Shown: piece by piece, positions 55,285 through 64,000 of the stretch
Numbering within the stretch: position 1 is the stretch's first letter
Layout of the letters: each line of letters starts with the position of its first letter
Origin: Lachnospiraceae bacterium
GTDB taxonomy: Bacteria > Bacillota > Clostridia > Lachnospirales > Lachnospiraceae
DNA length: 64,000 nucleotides
Reading direction: 5' to 3'
Assembly: GCA_022768465.1 (NCBI GenBank)
Contig: JALELZ010000033.1
Span: 1-64,000, forward strand
Position numbers and translations under genes: made by a program
The notes under the pieces: generated by a model
The model's database searches: none
The model's input: only the letters and a program-made list of their open reading frames with translations
Told to the model about the DNA's origin: nothing

Positions 55285-56167
55285 TATTCTGTACCTGCTC
55301 TCTAACCTTTTCTATTTCAGTCTTTAATGCTATGGCAGTATCTGCCTTCTTGAGATTATTGGCCTTTGAAAGCGTAGTATTGGCCTCTCTGTTCATTTCC
55401 TGAGCTATAAAATCAAGTTCTCTTCCGCAGCTTCCTCCGGCTTCAAGCTTGCATCTTACAGCTGCAATATGGCTCTTAAGTCTGACCATTTCCTCGTCGG
55501 TGCAGATCTTATCAGAATAGATAGTCACCTCTGTAATAATCCTGCTCTCGTCAATATTAATGCTTGAATCCGCAAGAGTTTCCTTAATCTTGTCATAAAG
55601 ACGCGATCTGTAATCCTCCACGATTGAAGGAGACATATTTATAAGCTCATCCACCCATGAATCGATCATTGAAAGCTTGCTTAAAAGATCATTCTTGAGA
55701 TGCTCACCTTCTCTTTTTCTTTCTAAAACAAAGTTCTCGGCTGCAGCTCTGAGTGCCGGCTCAACAATATCCCAAAGCTTATCATCGGCATCTGAGCTTT
55801 CCTCCATTACAAGTACTTCAGGAAAACGTGAAAGTGCCGGAGCGCTTAAGTCGTTTCTTAAACCAAAGCTTTCCTCCATGTTCTTAATGTATTTCACGTA
55901 TTCCTCAGCAAGCTCTCTGTTATATATAAGCTTTTTACTGGCACCCGTGTAGTCCTCGTAGGTGATATAGACGTCTGTCTTTCCTCTCTCCATGTACTCC
56001 TTGAGGACCTTTCTGATTCTGGCTTCAAAGCAATTGAATCTTCGTGGCATTTTAATGGAAAGATCAAAATATCTGTGATTGACTGATTTGATCTCGACAA
56101 GTATACGATATTCGTCATTTATGATCTCGGCTCTGCCGAAGCCTGTCATACTCTGTATGGAATGCAT
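55277..56167 (-). CDS. yicC: YicC/YloC-type endoribonuclease family protein
   Basis: The family takes part in RNA decay; B. subtilis YloC and E. coli YicC cut RNA. The start SMTGFGRAEI and VEIKSVNHRYFDLSIKMPRRF are signatures. DEEMVRLKSHIAAVRCKLEAGGSCGRELDFIAQEMNREANTT is the C-terminal DUF1732 region. It has 296 residues, AAAAGGAG as the ribosome site and a promoter inside the end of rqcH. Confidence 0.94.
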   Translation of the reverse strand: MHSIQSMTGFGRAEIINDEYRILVEIKSVNHRYFDLSIKMPRRFNCFEARIRKVLKEYMERGKTDVYITYEDYTGASKKLIYNRELAEEYVKYIKNMEESFGLRNDLSAPALSRFPEVLVMEESSDADDKLWDIVEPALRAAAENFVLERKREGEHLKNDLLSKLSMIDSWVDELINMSPSIVEDYRSRLYDKIKETLADSSINIDESRIITEVTIYSDKICTDEEMVRLKSHIAAVRCKLEAGGSCGRELDFIAQEMNREANTTLSKANNLKKADTAIALKTEIEKVREQVQNIE

Positions 56168-56208
56168 AATACTCCTTTTAATGTCAAAAACCCTGAAATA
56201 TTTTAAGT

Positions 56209-58008
56209 TTAATTATAGCTTATCTCAGCTTTTGGTTCAATCATTATAGAATAATTAGTATGGTAAATGACAAAGCCCGGAGCCGCACCAGGAACTCGTT
56301 TCAGCTCCTTTTTACGGACATAATCCACCTCGATCTTGGCATTGGCATCAGCTCCGTTATAGGCCCTTGAATAGTAAGCTGCCAGAGCCGCCGCCTCAAG
56401 ACAGGTGTTGTCAGGAAGCTTTATATTTCCTGTTTTTGCGATTACATGTGATCCCGGAAAGTTTTTAGCATGGAACCACCAGTCATTCGCATCCGCAACC
56501 TTGAAATCCAGTTCTTCATTCTGATAATTATTTCTTCCGACAAAAATATCTATACCGTCACTTGAAACAAAATGCAGAGGCTTTGATTTCTTTTCTTCTT
56601 TTCGCTCTCTTTTGCCTGTCGAATGCTTGCTTATATATCCGCTTTCAGCCATTTCTCTTCGAATTTCGTTAAGATCGGCTTCTGATTCGCAGAGTGAGAG
56701 TGAAGAAGCTATAGAACCGAGATGATAAAGTGACGCTCTGCACTCTTCAAGCTGAGCTCCAACTGCCTCTCTTGTACGTTTTAGTTTGTTATACTTATCA
56801 AAATATTTCTTTGAATTTTCCAAAGCGGTAAGATCCTTATCCAATGGGATCTTTATCATCTTTCCCTCATCGTAATAATTTGAGCAGACAAGCTCACTCT
56901 CACCGCCCTTAAGCTCATATCCGTAGGTATTTATAAGTTCTCCGTAAACTCTGAACTTATCCCTCTTATCGGTATCGGCATACTGCCTTTCCAACAGATC
57001 GAGCTTTTTGGCCGCCCTTTCTGTCAGATTTTTAAGAACGCCTCTTATGTCCTCAGATTTAGATCTGATTCGGTTTGCTTTATCCTTAGCAGAATAAAAT
57101 AGTCTTATTACCTCAGACATGGAATCATAAAAAACAGTCTTCATATCCCCGCCTTCAAGACTTTTCAGTCTGATTGCAGAAAATTCAGTTATCCTGTCAC
57201 CATCATAGACAATATTAGGCGTAAATTGACCATTTATGACATCTGTCATAAGTAAAGAAAATTCTTTAAAAAGACTGCTCAGCTCATCATCCGTTACTTC
57301 GCCGTAGGGTTTATCGGAATCGATTCCCGCTCTGTATAAAAGCTCGCCGGAAACAACAGGGCTTATACCTGTCATAGACATATAAAGCTTCTTGTATATT
57401 GATATGCCGGCTTTCTTATCTGAAAATATTTCTTTGAAAAGTGCTTCATCTTTACAGACGGTCTTTGGGTTATGTTTACCCATGGCATCCGGGATAAAAT
57501 ACATTCTGCCCGGAAGTACTTCTCTTACAGAGCTTGTCATGTGTGACACATGCTTAATGCTGTCGATAATAGTCATATCATCCTTTAAAAGTATGATATT
57601 TGAATATTTACCCATGAGCTCAGCAACAAGATACTTTGTGCTCATGTCACCCATTTCATCAAGATGTTCAATAGCAAATACTATTATTCTTTCAAGACCT
57701 TCTGTACCATCTGATATATCAGACGAAGGCTGGAATATCCTTGTTATCCTGCCGCCGCCTATGTGCTTTCTTAAGCTCATACAGAAATTAGGAGCAGTCA
57801 CCGGAGAAAGGGTATTATCTTCCCTTAGATAGACCATAGGTGTTGAGGCATTTGCAGAAATAGCCAGTCTCACCTGCGCTCTGTTACATTTAAGCGTTAA
57901 AAGTAGCTCATCCTTTTCAGGCTGAGCTACTTTTGTGATACTGCCCGAAAGCAGTTTGTCATTTAATTCTTTAACCGTAGCCGCAGCTACGATACCGTCA
58001 TAGGCCAT
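56209..58008 (-). CDS. rqcH: Ribosome rescue factor RqcH (NFACT family)
   Basis: RqcH binds stalled 50S-peptidyl-tRNA complexes and adds alanine tails. The NFACT-N domain starts AYDGIVAAATVKELNDKL, coiled coils occupy the middle, and the NFACT-R domain is clear near the C-terminus (SDGIDIFVGRNNYQNEELDFKVADANDWWFHAKNFPGSHVI). The tRNA-recruiting Asp-Arg pair seems to be E106-R107 here (GLERIIVF), a conservative change. It has 599 residues and overlaps yebC by one base. The old name is fibronectin-binding protein A. Confidence 0.95.
   Translation of the reverse strand: MAYDGIVAAATVKELNDKLLSGSITKVAQPEKDELLLTLKCNRAQVRLAISANASTPMVYLREDNTLSPVTAPNFCMSLRKHIGGGRITRIFQPSSDISDGTEGLERIIVFAIEHLDEMGDMSTKYLVAELMGKYSNIILLKDDMTIIDSIKHVSHMTSSVREVLPGRMYFIPDAMGKHNPKTVCKDEALFKEIFSDKKAGISIYKKLYMSMTGISPVVSGELLYRAGIDSDKPYGEVTDDELSSLFKEFSLLMTDVINGQFTPNIVYDGDRITEFSAIRLKSLEGGDMKTVFYDSMSEVIRLFYSAKDKANRIRSKSEDIRGVLKNLTERAAKKLDLLERQYADTDKRDKFRVYGELINTYGYELKGGESELVCSNYYDEGKMIKIPLDKDLTALENSKKYFDKYNKLKRTREAVGAQLEECRASLYHLGSIASSLSLCESEADLNEIRREMAESGYISKHSTGKRERKEEKKSKPLHFVSSDGIDIFVGRNNYQNEELDFKVADANDWWFHAKNFPGSHVIAKTGNIKLPDNTCLEAAALAAYYSRAYNGADANAKIEVDYVRKKELKRVPGAAPGFVIYHTNYSIMIEPKAEISYN
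56212..56240 (-). promoter_or_regulatory. Promoter for yicC inside the 3' end of rqcH
   Basis: TTGAAC (56235-56240), 17 bases, TATAAT (56212-56217). The -35 box lies in the last codons of rqcH. The predicted start is near 56205, giving a 38-base leader. Confidence 0.5.
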
Positions 58009-58739
58009 TATTCCTCTTCCCAGTTGGTATAATATGTCTGTACGTCATCATCCTCATCAAGAAGATCAAGTGTTCTGCGCAGATTCTTCACCATCTGCTC
58101 ATCAGTTACAGAGACTGTGTTCATAGGTATCATTACAACCTCTGCCTGAGTCATAGGAACATTTGCAGCATCAAGAGCCTCTCTGACTGCATCAAGATCC
58201 TCAGGTTCAGCAATGATCTCAAAGCTGTCTTCCTCTTCCTTGATATCCTCAGCGCCTGCTTCAAGAGCGATCTCCATAAGATCATCTCCGCTTCCTTCGT
58301 ACTCCTCACGATCAATAATTATCTGAGCCTTATTCTCAAACATGAATGCTACGGAGTTAGGAGTTCCGAGAGATCCCTGTCCCTTTGTAAATGCTGACTT
58401 AACATTTGCAGCGGTACGATTCTTGTTATCTGTAAGTGTGTCAACAATGATAGCAACACCGCCTACACCGTATCCTTCATAACGAAGCTGCTGATATTCT
58501 GCTCCACCGTCAGCGCCGGCAGCCTTCTTGATACCTCTTTCAATAGTATCGTTCGGCATGTTATTGGCCTTGGCTTTCTGTATAACGTACTTAAGCTTGA
58601 AGTTATTATTAGGGTCAGGTCCACCTTCTCTGACAGCTATGGCAATTTCACGGCCAATGATAGTATAGATTTTTCCTTTTGCTGCATCATTCTTTTCTTT
58701 TTTTGCACGAATGTTGGCAAATTTTGAATGTCCTGACAT
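58008..58739 (-). CDS. yebC: YebC/PmpR family protein
   Basis: YebC-type proteins were described as transcription regulators; recent work links some to relief of ribosome stalling on proline-rich sequences. The N-terminus SGHSKFANIRAKKEKNDAAKGKIYTIIGREI is characteristic, as are YEGYGVGGVAIIVDTLTDNKNRT and FMFENKAQI. It has 243 residues and a strong AGGAGG. It sits directly before rqcH, another stalled-ribosome factor. Confidence 0.95.
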   Translation of the reverse strand: MSGHSKFANIRAKKEKNDAAKGKIYTIIGREIAIAVREGGPDPNNNFKLKYVIQKAKANNMPNDTIERGIKKAAGADGGAEYQQLRYEGYGVGGVAIIVDTLTDNKNRTAANVKSAFTKGQGSLGTPNSVAFMFENKAQIIIDREEYEGSGDDLMEIALEAGAEDIKEEEDSFEIIAEPEDLDAVREALDAANVPMTQAEVVMIPMNTVSVTDEQMVKNLRRTLDLLDEDDDVQTYYTNWEEE

Positions 58740-58772
58740 ATATATAACCTCCTATTAGTAAAAAACCAATTA

Positions 58773-58801
58773 ATTTTATCATAATTAGACTTCTATAGCA
58801 A
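58773..58801 (-). promoter_or_regulatory. Sigma-A promoter for yebC-rqcH
   Basis: TTGCTA (58796-58801), 17 bases, TAAAAT (58773-58778) with extended -10 TGA. The -35 box lies in the last codons of the MATE gene. Confidence 0.6.
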
Positions 58802-60170
58802 TGTTTCTAAGCCACTTTTTCTTTGATACACGCCATAATCCAAGCACAAGCTTGTAAAATTCCTCAAGGCTGACCAGAAGGAACAGCACATGTATAGGTG
58901 TGTGCCACACAAGTGCACCTAAAAATGCTAAAGGTGCGCCGATAAGCCAGACTCCGGAGGTGTCTATAAAGAGACACATTGTGGTATCTCCGCCGGCTCT
59001 TAATATACCTACTACGATAATAAAATTCAGCATTTTAGGAACAAAGACAAGGATAAACATGTTGATTATCATTGCCGTATTGCCTGCCACATCCGGTGCG
59101 GCATTGAATATTGAAATAATGCCGTTTTTGGTAAAAAACAGAAGCGCCATAGCCGCAAAAGAAAGGATCACTGAAGAAATACAGAACTTATATGCATAAT
59201 CCTCCGCCTCATCAAGCTTGCCGGCCCCTAAGGTATTACCCAATATTACAGATGTAGCTGCAGAAAGGCCTATCCATAGAACCTGAATCATATCTATTAC
59301 AGTCTGAGCCACAGTCATTGATGCAACTGCATTATCTCCCATTCTGCCGTATGCGACTGAATACAATGTAGTACCAAGTCCCCACATGAACTCATTACAA
59401 ATAACAGGTAATGCAGTAATCATAGTTTTACGTATAAAGCTTTCACTCCACCCTGTAAAATCAGATGTTTTCCCTCTGAACAAAGAGCCTTTCCTGAAGG
59501 TGAGGCAAATCAATGCCGAAAACTCTACAACACGCGCAATAAGTGTAGCAATCGCAGCACCCTTTACTCCGAGTGCAGGGGCTCCAAAGTGTCCCAATAT
59601 AAGAGTGTAGTTAAGTACTACATTCACAGAGACCGCAACAAATGAGGTGTATACCGGAGCTTTAACTCTGCCGGTTGCTCTCATCATCTGGATCATTACG
59701 CTGTTTACACCAAAGAAAATATATGTAAAGCATGCTATACTCAGATATCCGCTTCCTATTACAACAGCCTCGGTACTGTTAGTGAATATCCTCATTATGC
59801 TTTGAGGTGCAAGCAGTGCCGGAATAAAGAATAATACTGAGGCACAAACCGAAAGAATAAAGCAGAGTCCGGTTATCTTTCTGACTCCTGTATGATCATC
59901 ATTTCCGTAAAACTGAGCCGCAAGTACACTTGCACCTGAACAAATACCGAATATAAGCAGACTGAATACAAAGAAAAATTTATTTGCAAGTCCAACGGCA
60001 GCGATAGATGACGCACCCAGACCGCCGATCATAACAGTATCTACAAGATTAGTAAATGTCATCAGCAGATTCTGAAGCGCAACCGGAATGGCTATGCCCA
60101 CAGCTTTTTTTATAAACTTCTTATCACTTAAGGTCTCTGGAATCTTTTTTGCGATAGTTTTAATTATCAT
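58785..60170 (-). CDS. MATE family efflux transporter (fourth of four)
   Basis: A 461-residue membrane protein with about 12 helices. The MATE pattern is KKAVGIAIPVALQNLLMTFTNLVDTVMIGGLGASS, and the second half starts KTMITALPVICNEFMWGLGTTLYSVAYG. The start ATG at 60170 overlaps the alr stop by 4 bases (ATGA), so it is in the rex-acpS-alr operon. A longer frame to 60206 lies wholly inside alr. The substrate is unknown. Confidence 0.92.
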   Translation of the reverse strand: MIIKTIAKKIPETLSDKKFIKKAVGIAIPVALQNLLMTFTNLVDTVMIGGLGASSIAAVGLANKFFFVFSLLIFGICSGASVLAAQFYGNDDHTGVRKITGLCFILSVCASVLFFIPALLAPQSIMRIFTNSTEAVVIGSGYLSIACFTYIFFGVNSVMIQMMRATGRVKAPVYTSFVAVSVNVVLNYTLILGHFGAPALGVKGAAIATLIARVVEFSALICLTFRKGSLFRGKTSDFTGWSESFIRKTMITALPVICNEFMWGLGTTLYSVAYGRMGDNAVASMTVAQTVIDMIQVLWIGLSAATSVILGNTLGAGKLDEAEDYAYKFCISSVILSFAAMALLFFTKNGIISIFNAAPDVAGNTAMIINMFILVFVPKMLNFIIVVGILRAGGDTTMCLFIDTSGVWLIGAPLAFLGALVWHTPIHVLFLLVSLEEFYKLVLGLWRVSKKKWLRNIAIEV

Positions 60171-61348
60171 ACATACTTTCTCGGTACGCGTGACGATATT
60201 CCGCATACCACCTCATAACTTATAGTCTGACATATATCTGCTATATCCTCTGCCGAAACTGTATTAACACCGTCACTGCCAAGAAGAACAACAGGTGCAC
60301 CTACTGAAACATTATCAACTCCGGTAAGGTCAACCATAAACTGATCCATACAAATGTTTCCAAGTATCCTGCAGCGCTTACCGCCTATAAGAACACTGCC
60401 CTTATTTGAAAGCAGTCTTGGATAACCATCCGCATATCCGCAGCATACAGTTCCGATCTTCATCTTCTTATCTGCTGTGAATGTATAGCCATAGCTTACG
60501 GATGTTCCGGGTTCAAGCTCTTTTATACGTGTCACATATGAATACCAAAGCATTGCCGGTGCCAGATTCACATTTGTATGACTTACCTCTTCCGAAGGAT
60601 ACATTCCGTAAAGTCCTACACCGCATCTCACCATATCCATATCGTCATCAAGACCTATTCCGTCAATTATTGATGCAGTATTTGCACAATGCCAAATCGG
60701 AATGCTGATGCCGCTTTCAACGCAAAGCTTTTTGAAGTTTCTGAATTTATTATATGCCTCAAGTGCATAGGTCTTATCCGAGGCGTCAGCTGTAGCAAAA
60801 TGCGTGAAAATGCCGTCAATGACAATATTTCCAAGCTCAGATATCTTTTTGATGATTTCTGCACCGTTTTCGTCAGGAGTAAGACCGATTCTCGACATAC
60901 CTGTATCAACCGCAATATGTATATGCGCCTTATAATCAGGTGATGTATATTGCATCTCCTTGAGCTTATCTAAATTGTCTGTAACAAATTCATTAACACT
61001 CTCATTAAGCGCTCTGGCTCTGTCAAGATCAAAAACAGTCTCGGTAAGACCGTATAGGATCACCTGATCATCTTCTCCGGTAAATGTCGGTCCGAGTATA
61101 AGAATTGGTTTTGTAATGCCTCCGGCAACTCTCAGATGAACGCCCTCATCAATAGTTGCAGTAGCAAACATATCACTCATATCATTGATTGCATTTGCAG
61201 CTTCACATGAACCATGCCCATAAGCATTAGCTTTCATAACGCTTAGTATTTTTTTGTTTCCTGCAGCTCTTTTGAGTTCTGAAAGATTATGCCTTATGGC
61301 ATTAAGATCAACAATAGCTCCACATCTGCAATAATCACTGTGTTTCAT
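60167..61348 (-). CDS. alr: Alanine racemase
   Basis: Alr makes D-alanine for peptidoglycan using pyridoxal phosphate. The PLP lysine is K39 in SVMKANAYGHG. IDGIFTHFATADASD, WHCANTASIIDG and MVRCGVGLYGMYP are core segments, and the catalytic tyrosine is in SVSYGYTFTADKKMKIGTVCCGYADGYPR. The length of 393 residues is normal. GGAGG lies in the end of acpS, which it overlaps by 14 bases. acpS-alr is a classic Firmicutes pair. Confidence 0.96.
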   Translation of the reverse strand: MKHSDYCRCGAIVDLNAIRHNLSELKRAAGNKKILSVMKANAYGHGSCEAANAINDMSDMFATATIDEGVHLRVAGGITKPILILGPTFTGEDDQVILYGLTETVFDLDRARALNESVNEFVTDNLDKLKEMQYTSPDYKAHIHIAVDTGMSRIGLTPDENGAEIIKKISELGNIVIDGIFTHFATADASDKTYALEAYNKFRNFKKLCVESGISIPIWHCANTASIIDGIGLDDDMDMVRCGVGLYGMYPSEEVSHTNVNLAPAMLWYSYVTRIKELEPGTSVSYGYTFTADKKMKIGTVCCGYADGYPRLLSNKGSVLIGGKRCRILGNICMDQFMVDLTGVDNVSVGAPVVLLGSDGVNTVSAEDIADICQTISYEVVCGISSRVPRKYV

Positions 61349-61715
61349 TAATATTACCTCCCTCGGCTACAGCAAAGGCAGACACCATAGTATCTGTATC
61401 TGAAATAGAAACATGAACAGCCGATATTCCGTGAACTCGGCAAAAATCAAGTGCTTTCTTATGAAAAACGATATATGGCTTACCTGAAGCTTCCCTTAAA
61501 ACTTCTATGTCGGAAAATCCGATTCCCGAAAAACCGGTTCCGAAAGCCTTTGCAACCGCTTCCTTTACAGCAAAATCGCCGGCAAGCCTTTTTTTATTTG
61601 AAAAGGCTTCCCGACGCTCATTTTCAGTGAAAACACGTTTATAAAACGACTCCCTATCGCAGGCCTTAAGGACACGATCTATCTCCACAAGGTCCGTACC
61701 AACGCCGTATATCAT
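61335..61715 (-). CDS. acpS: Holo-[acyl-carrier-protein] synthase
   Basis: AcpS transfers phosphopantetheine from CoA to the serine of ACP. The magnesium-binding start GVGTDLVEIDRVLKA and the segment RLAGDFAVKEAVAKAFGTGF are family motifs. The 126-residue product is of normal size. It begins one base after the rex stop codon without a strong ribosome site, so it is coupled to rex. The target is the ACP encoded near 9.4 kb. Confidence 0.96.
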   Translation of the reverse strand: MIYGVGTDLVEIDRVLKACDRESFYKRVFTENERREAFSNKKRLAGDFAVKEAVAKAFGTGFSGIGFSDIEVLREASGKPYIVFHKKALDFCRVHGISAVHVSISDTDTMVSAFAVAEGGNINETQ

Positions 61716-61716
61716 A

Positions 61717-62364
61717 TCAATCTATAGTCTTATCGTTATTAGCAATTTTATAATTAAGTATCATAAGGCTCTCGGAAAGATGTACACTCTCAACAGCGAT
61801 GCCGTTTGGCATTTCATAGTCTATGTGCGCAAAATTCCAAACACCTTTTATATGTGTTTTCTCAAGTCTCTTCATTACATCAAAAGCATTATCTGTAGGA
61901 ATAGCTACAATAACGATCTCGACAGCATTTTCATCAAGAAAAGTTTCAAGCTCATCCATGGAGTGAACTTCGATATCATGAATATGTGAGCCTATCTTAT
62001 TCGGATCAACATCAAACACAGCTAATATATTGAAGCCGTATCTAGGAAATGTTTTATATCCGCAAATGGCGCTTCCAAGGTTACCCGCACCGATCATAAC
62101 CATGTTGTGCGGTTTATTGAGATGAAGTATCTTTCCTATCTCATTGTAAAGATATTCGACATTATAACCGTAGCCCTGCTGGCCGAAGCCTCCGAAATTA
62201 TTAAGATCCTGCCTGATCTGTGAAGCCGTAGCATTCATCATCTTGGATAACTCACTCGATGAGATCCTCTCAACGCCTTCAGACTTAAGTTCTCCCAGGA
62301 ACCTATAGTAGCGCGGCAGTCTCTTTATAATAGCCGGAGATATATATTTGTTGCCTTTATACAT
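61717..62364 (-). CDS. rex: Redox-sensing transcriptional repressor Rex
   Basis: Rex binds operators when NADH is low and leaves when NADH rises, controlling fermentation genes. The winged-helix part has ISPAIIKRLPRYYRFL and SSSELSKMMNATASQIRQDLNNFGGFGQQGYGY. The NADH site GAGNLG is at residues 92-97. A C-terminal swapped helix ends the 215 residues. It has its own consensus promoter with a possible Rex site over the -10, which suggests autoregulation. The ribosome site is GGGG. Confidence 0.96.
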   Translation of the reverse strand: MYKGNKYISPAIIKRLPRYYRFLGELKSEGVERISSSELSKMMNATASQIRQDLNNFGGFGQQGYGYNVEYLYNEIGKILHLNKPHNMVMIGAGNLGSAICGYKTFPRYGFNILAVFDVDPNKIGSHIHDIEVHSMDELETFLDENAVEIVIVAIPTDNAFDVMKRLEKTHIKGVWNFAHIDYEMPNGIAVESVHLSESLMILNYKIANNDKTID

Positions 62365-62410
62365 CCTGTTTTCCCCTTAACATTCTATATAAAATAATCG
62401 TCTTAATCAA

Positions 62411-62428
62411 TTTATTATAATTTAACAA
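62411..62428 (-). promoter_or_regulatory. Possible Rex operator over the rex promoter
   Basis: On the minus strand this reads TTGTTAAATTATAATAAA. One half matches the Rex consensus TTGTTAA exactly. After a 4-base spacer the other half matches TTAACAA at 4 of 7 positions. It overlaps the -10 box, where a repressor would block transcription. One half-site is weak, so the call is tentative. Confidence 0.45.
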
Positions 62429-62442
62429 TTTTTTTTAGTCAA
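62414..62442 (-). promoter_or_regulatory. Sigma-A promoter for rex-acpS-alr
   Basis: TTGACT (62437-62442), 17 bases, a perfect TATAAT (62414-62419). An A run fills the first part of the spacer. The predicted start is near 62407. Confidence 0.82.
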
Positions 62443-62482
62443 TGTGCTATTGGAATAAGTGAGAAAATACTTTATTAATTTT

Positions 62483-62641
62483 ACATGCGAATAGCGCAAG
62501 CTTCGCTTGCTCCGCATGTGAGTACGCTTATTCGCATTTCGCCTTGTTTCTTGCTTATATGCATTCTCTTTTTATTTTTTAACATGCGTATAGCGCAAGC
62601 TTCGCTTGCTCCGCATGTGAGTACGCTTATTCGCATTTCGC
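62483..62641. repeat. Two 60-bp palindromic repeats, 59/60 identical
   Basis: Copies lie at 62483-62542 and 62582-62641, in the same direction, 39 bases apart, and differ only at the eighth base. Each folds as ACATGCG...CGCATGT around an inner GCAAGC-TTC-GCTTGC hairpin. A third, inverted fragment (CGTACTCACATGC, 62661-62673) follows and can pair with GCATGTGAGTACG of the second copy. Minus-strand reading gives a repeated peptide (MRISVLTCGASEACAIRM), but there is no ribosome site. This looks like a REP/MITE-type intergenic element. Confidence 0.8.
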
Positions 62642-62675
62642 TTCGCTTCATGCTCATATTCGTACTCACATGCTT

Positions 62676-62740
62676 GAATAGCCAATAAAATAAGGCGGCG
62701 GAGAGCAAGCTCTCCACCGTCTATATTTTATTGGCTATTC
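62676..62740 (-). terminator. Long terminator after groEL
   Basis: A stem of about 31 bp runs 62676-62740: 17 perfect pairs (GAATAGCCAATAAAATA) lead to a GC-rich tip with GGAGAGC/GCTCTCC. On the minus strand the GC core is followed by TTATTTTATT inside the lower stem, as in A-tract/U-tract terminators. It separates groEL from the repeats and rex. Confidence 0.85.
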
Positions 62741-62755
62741 CTATTCGCTAAACGC

Positions 62756-64000
<1,245 letters not shown>

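Noticed and set aside
62483..62641. CRISPR-like repeat-spacer-repeat
   Set aside because: Only two 60-bp units, too long and strongly self-pairing, and no cas genes in the window.
62481..62717. A 78-codon minus-strand frame with a twice-repeated peptide (MRISVLTCGASEACAIRM)
   Set aside because: It is the translation of the palindromic repeats and the groEL terminator; no ribosome site and no promoter.

Overview
This window looks like a stretch of chromosome from a low-to-mid GC Clostridia member, most probably Lachnospiraceae; I cannot fix the genus. The reasons are the gene orders ylxM-ffh-rpsP-khpA-rimM-trmD-rplS, rpmF-plsX-acpP-rnc-smc-ftsY, ispH-S1 and yebC-rqcH-yicC-gmk-rpoZ-rimO-pgsA, the presence of Rex, QueH and RqcH, a 1469-residue acyl-CoA dehydratase activase, and AAGGAGG ribosome sites with TTGACA/TATAAT promoters. 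All but two genes lie on the minus strand. Gaps are short and many genes overlap by 1-20 bases. I found no tRNA, rRNA, CRISPR array, prophage or transposase.

Layout in the direction of minus-strand transcription, from high to low coordinates. The 3' part of groEL enters from the right edge and ends at a long terminator, followed by a pair of nearly identical 60-bp palindromic repeats. A promoter with a possible Rex box then drives rex-acpS-alr-MATE. The next promoter starts yebC-rqcH, and another inside rqcH starts yicC-gmk-rpoZ-rimO-pgsA-pncC-DUF2953-gerW-hom-thrC-MATE (RNA decay, ribosome rescue, membrane lipid and threonine synthesis). A bidirectional terminator separates this block from the plus-strand 1469-residue activase gene. 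Divergent to that are a derlin-like membrane protein and a catalytically degenerate tyrosine recombinase, with a plus-strand GreA paralogue alongside.

The middle of the window holds MATE, a decayed sbcDC remnant, pncB, a type 2 (eukaryote-like) ileS and two unusual COG0523/CobW-type GTPases. One GTPase has a His/Cys-rich metal tract and the other appears fused to a DUF1980-like domain. Then come yigZ, a 60-residue protein, a membrane TPR protein, typA, a TrmH-family methylase, a small membrane protein, rpoD, queH, mrp, galE, an HI0933-family flavoprotein, MATE, cmk, ispH, S1 and a CYTH protein.

The left third is housekeeping: tig-clpP-clpX-engB (folding and proteolysis), rpmF-plsX-acpP-rnc-smc-ftsY (lipid, RNA and chromosome), and the SRP/ribosome maturation operon ylxM to rplS. 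AcpS (near 61.5 kb) is the enzyme that would activate the AcpP encoded near 9.4 kb.

I did not see a clear new defence or biosynthetic system. The most unusual items are the sbcDC ghost, the paired GTPases, the recombinase lacking two catalytic residues, the short-armed SMC with an acidic insert, the near-leaderless ylxM promoter, and the palindromic repeat pair beside groEL.
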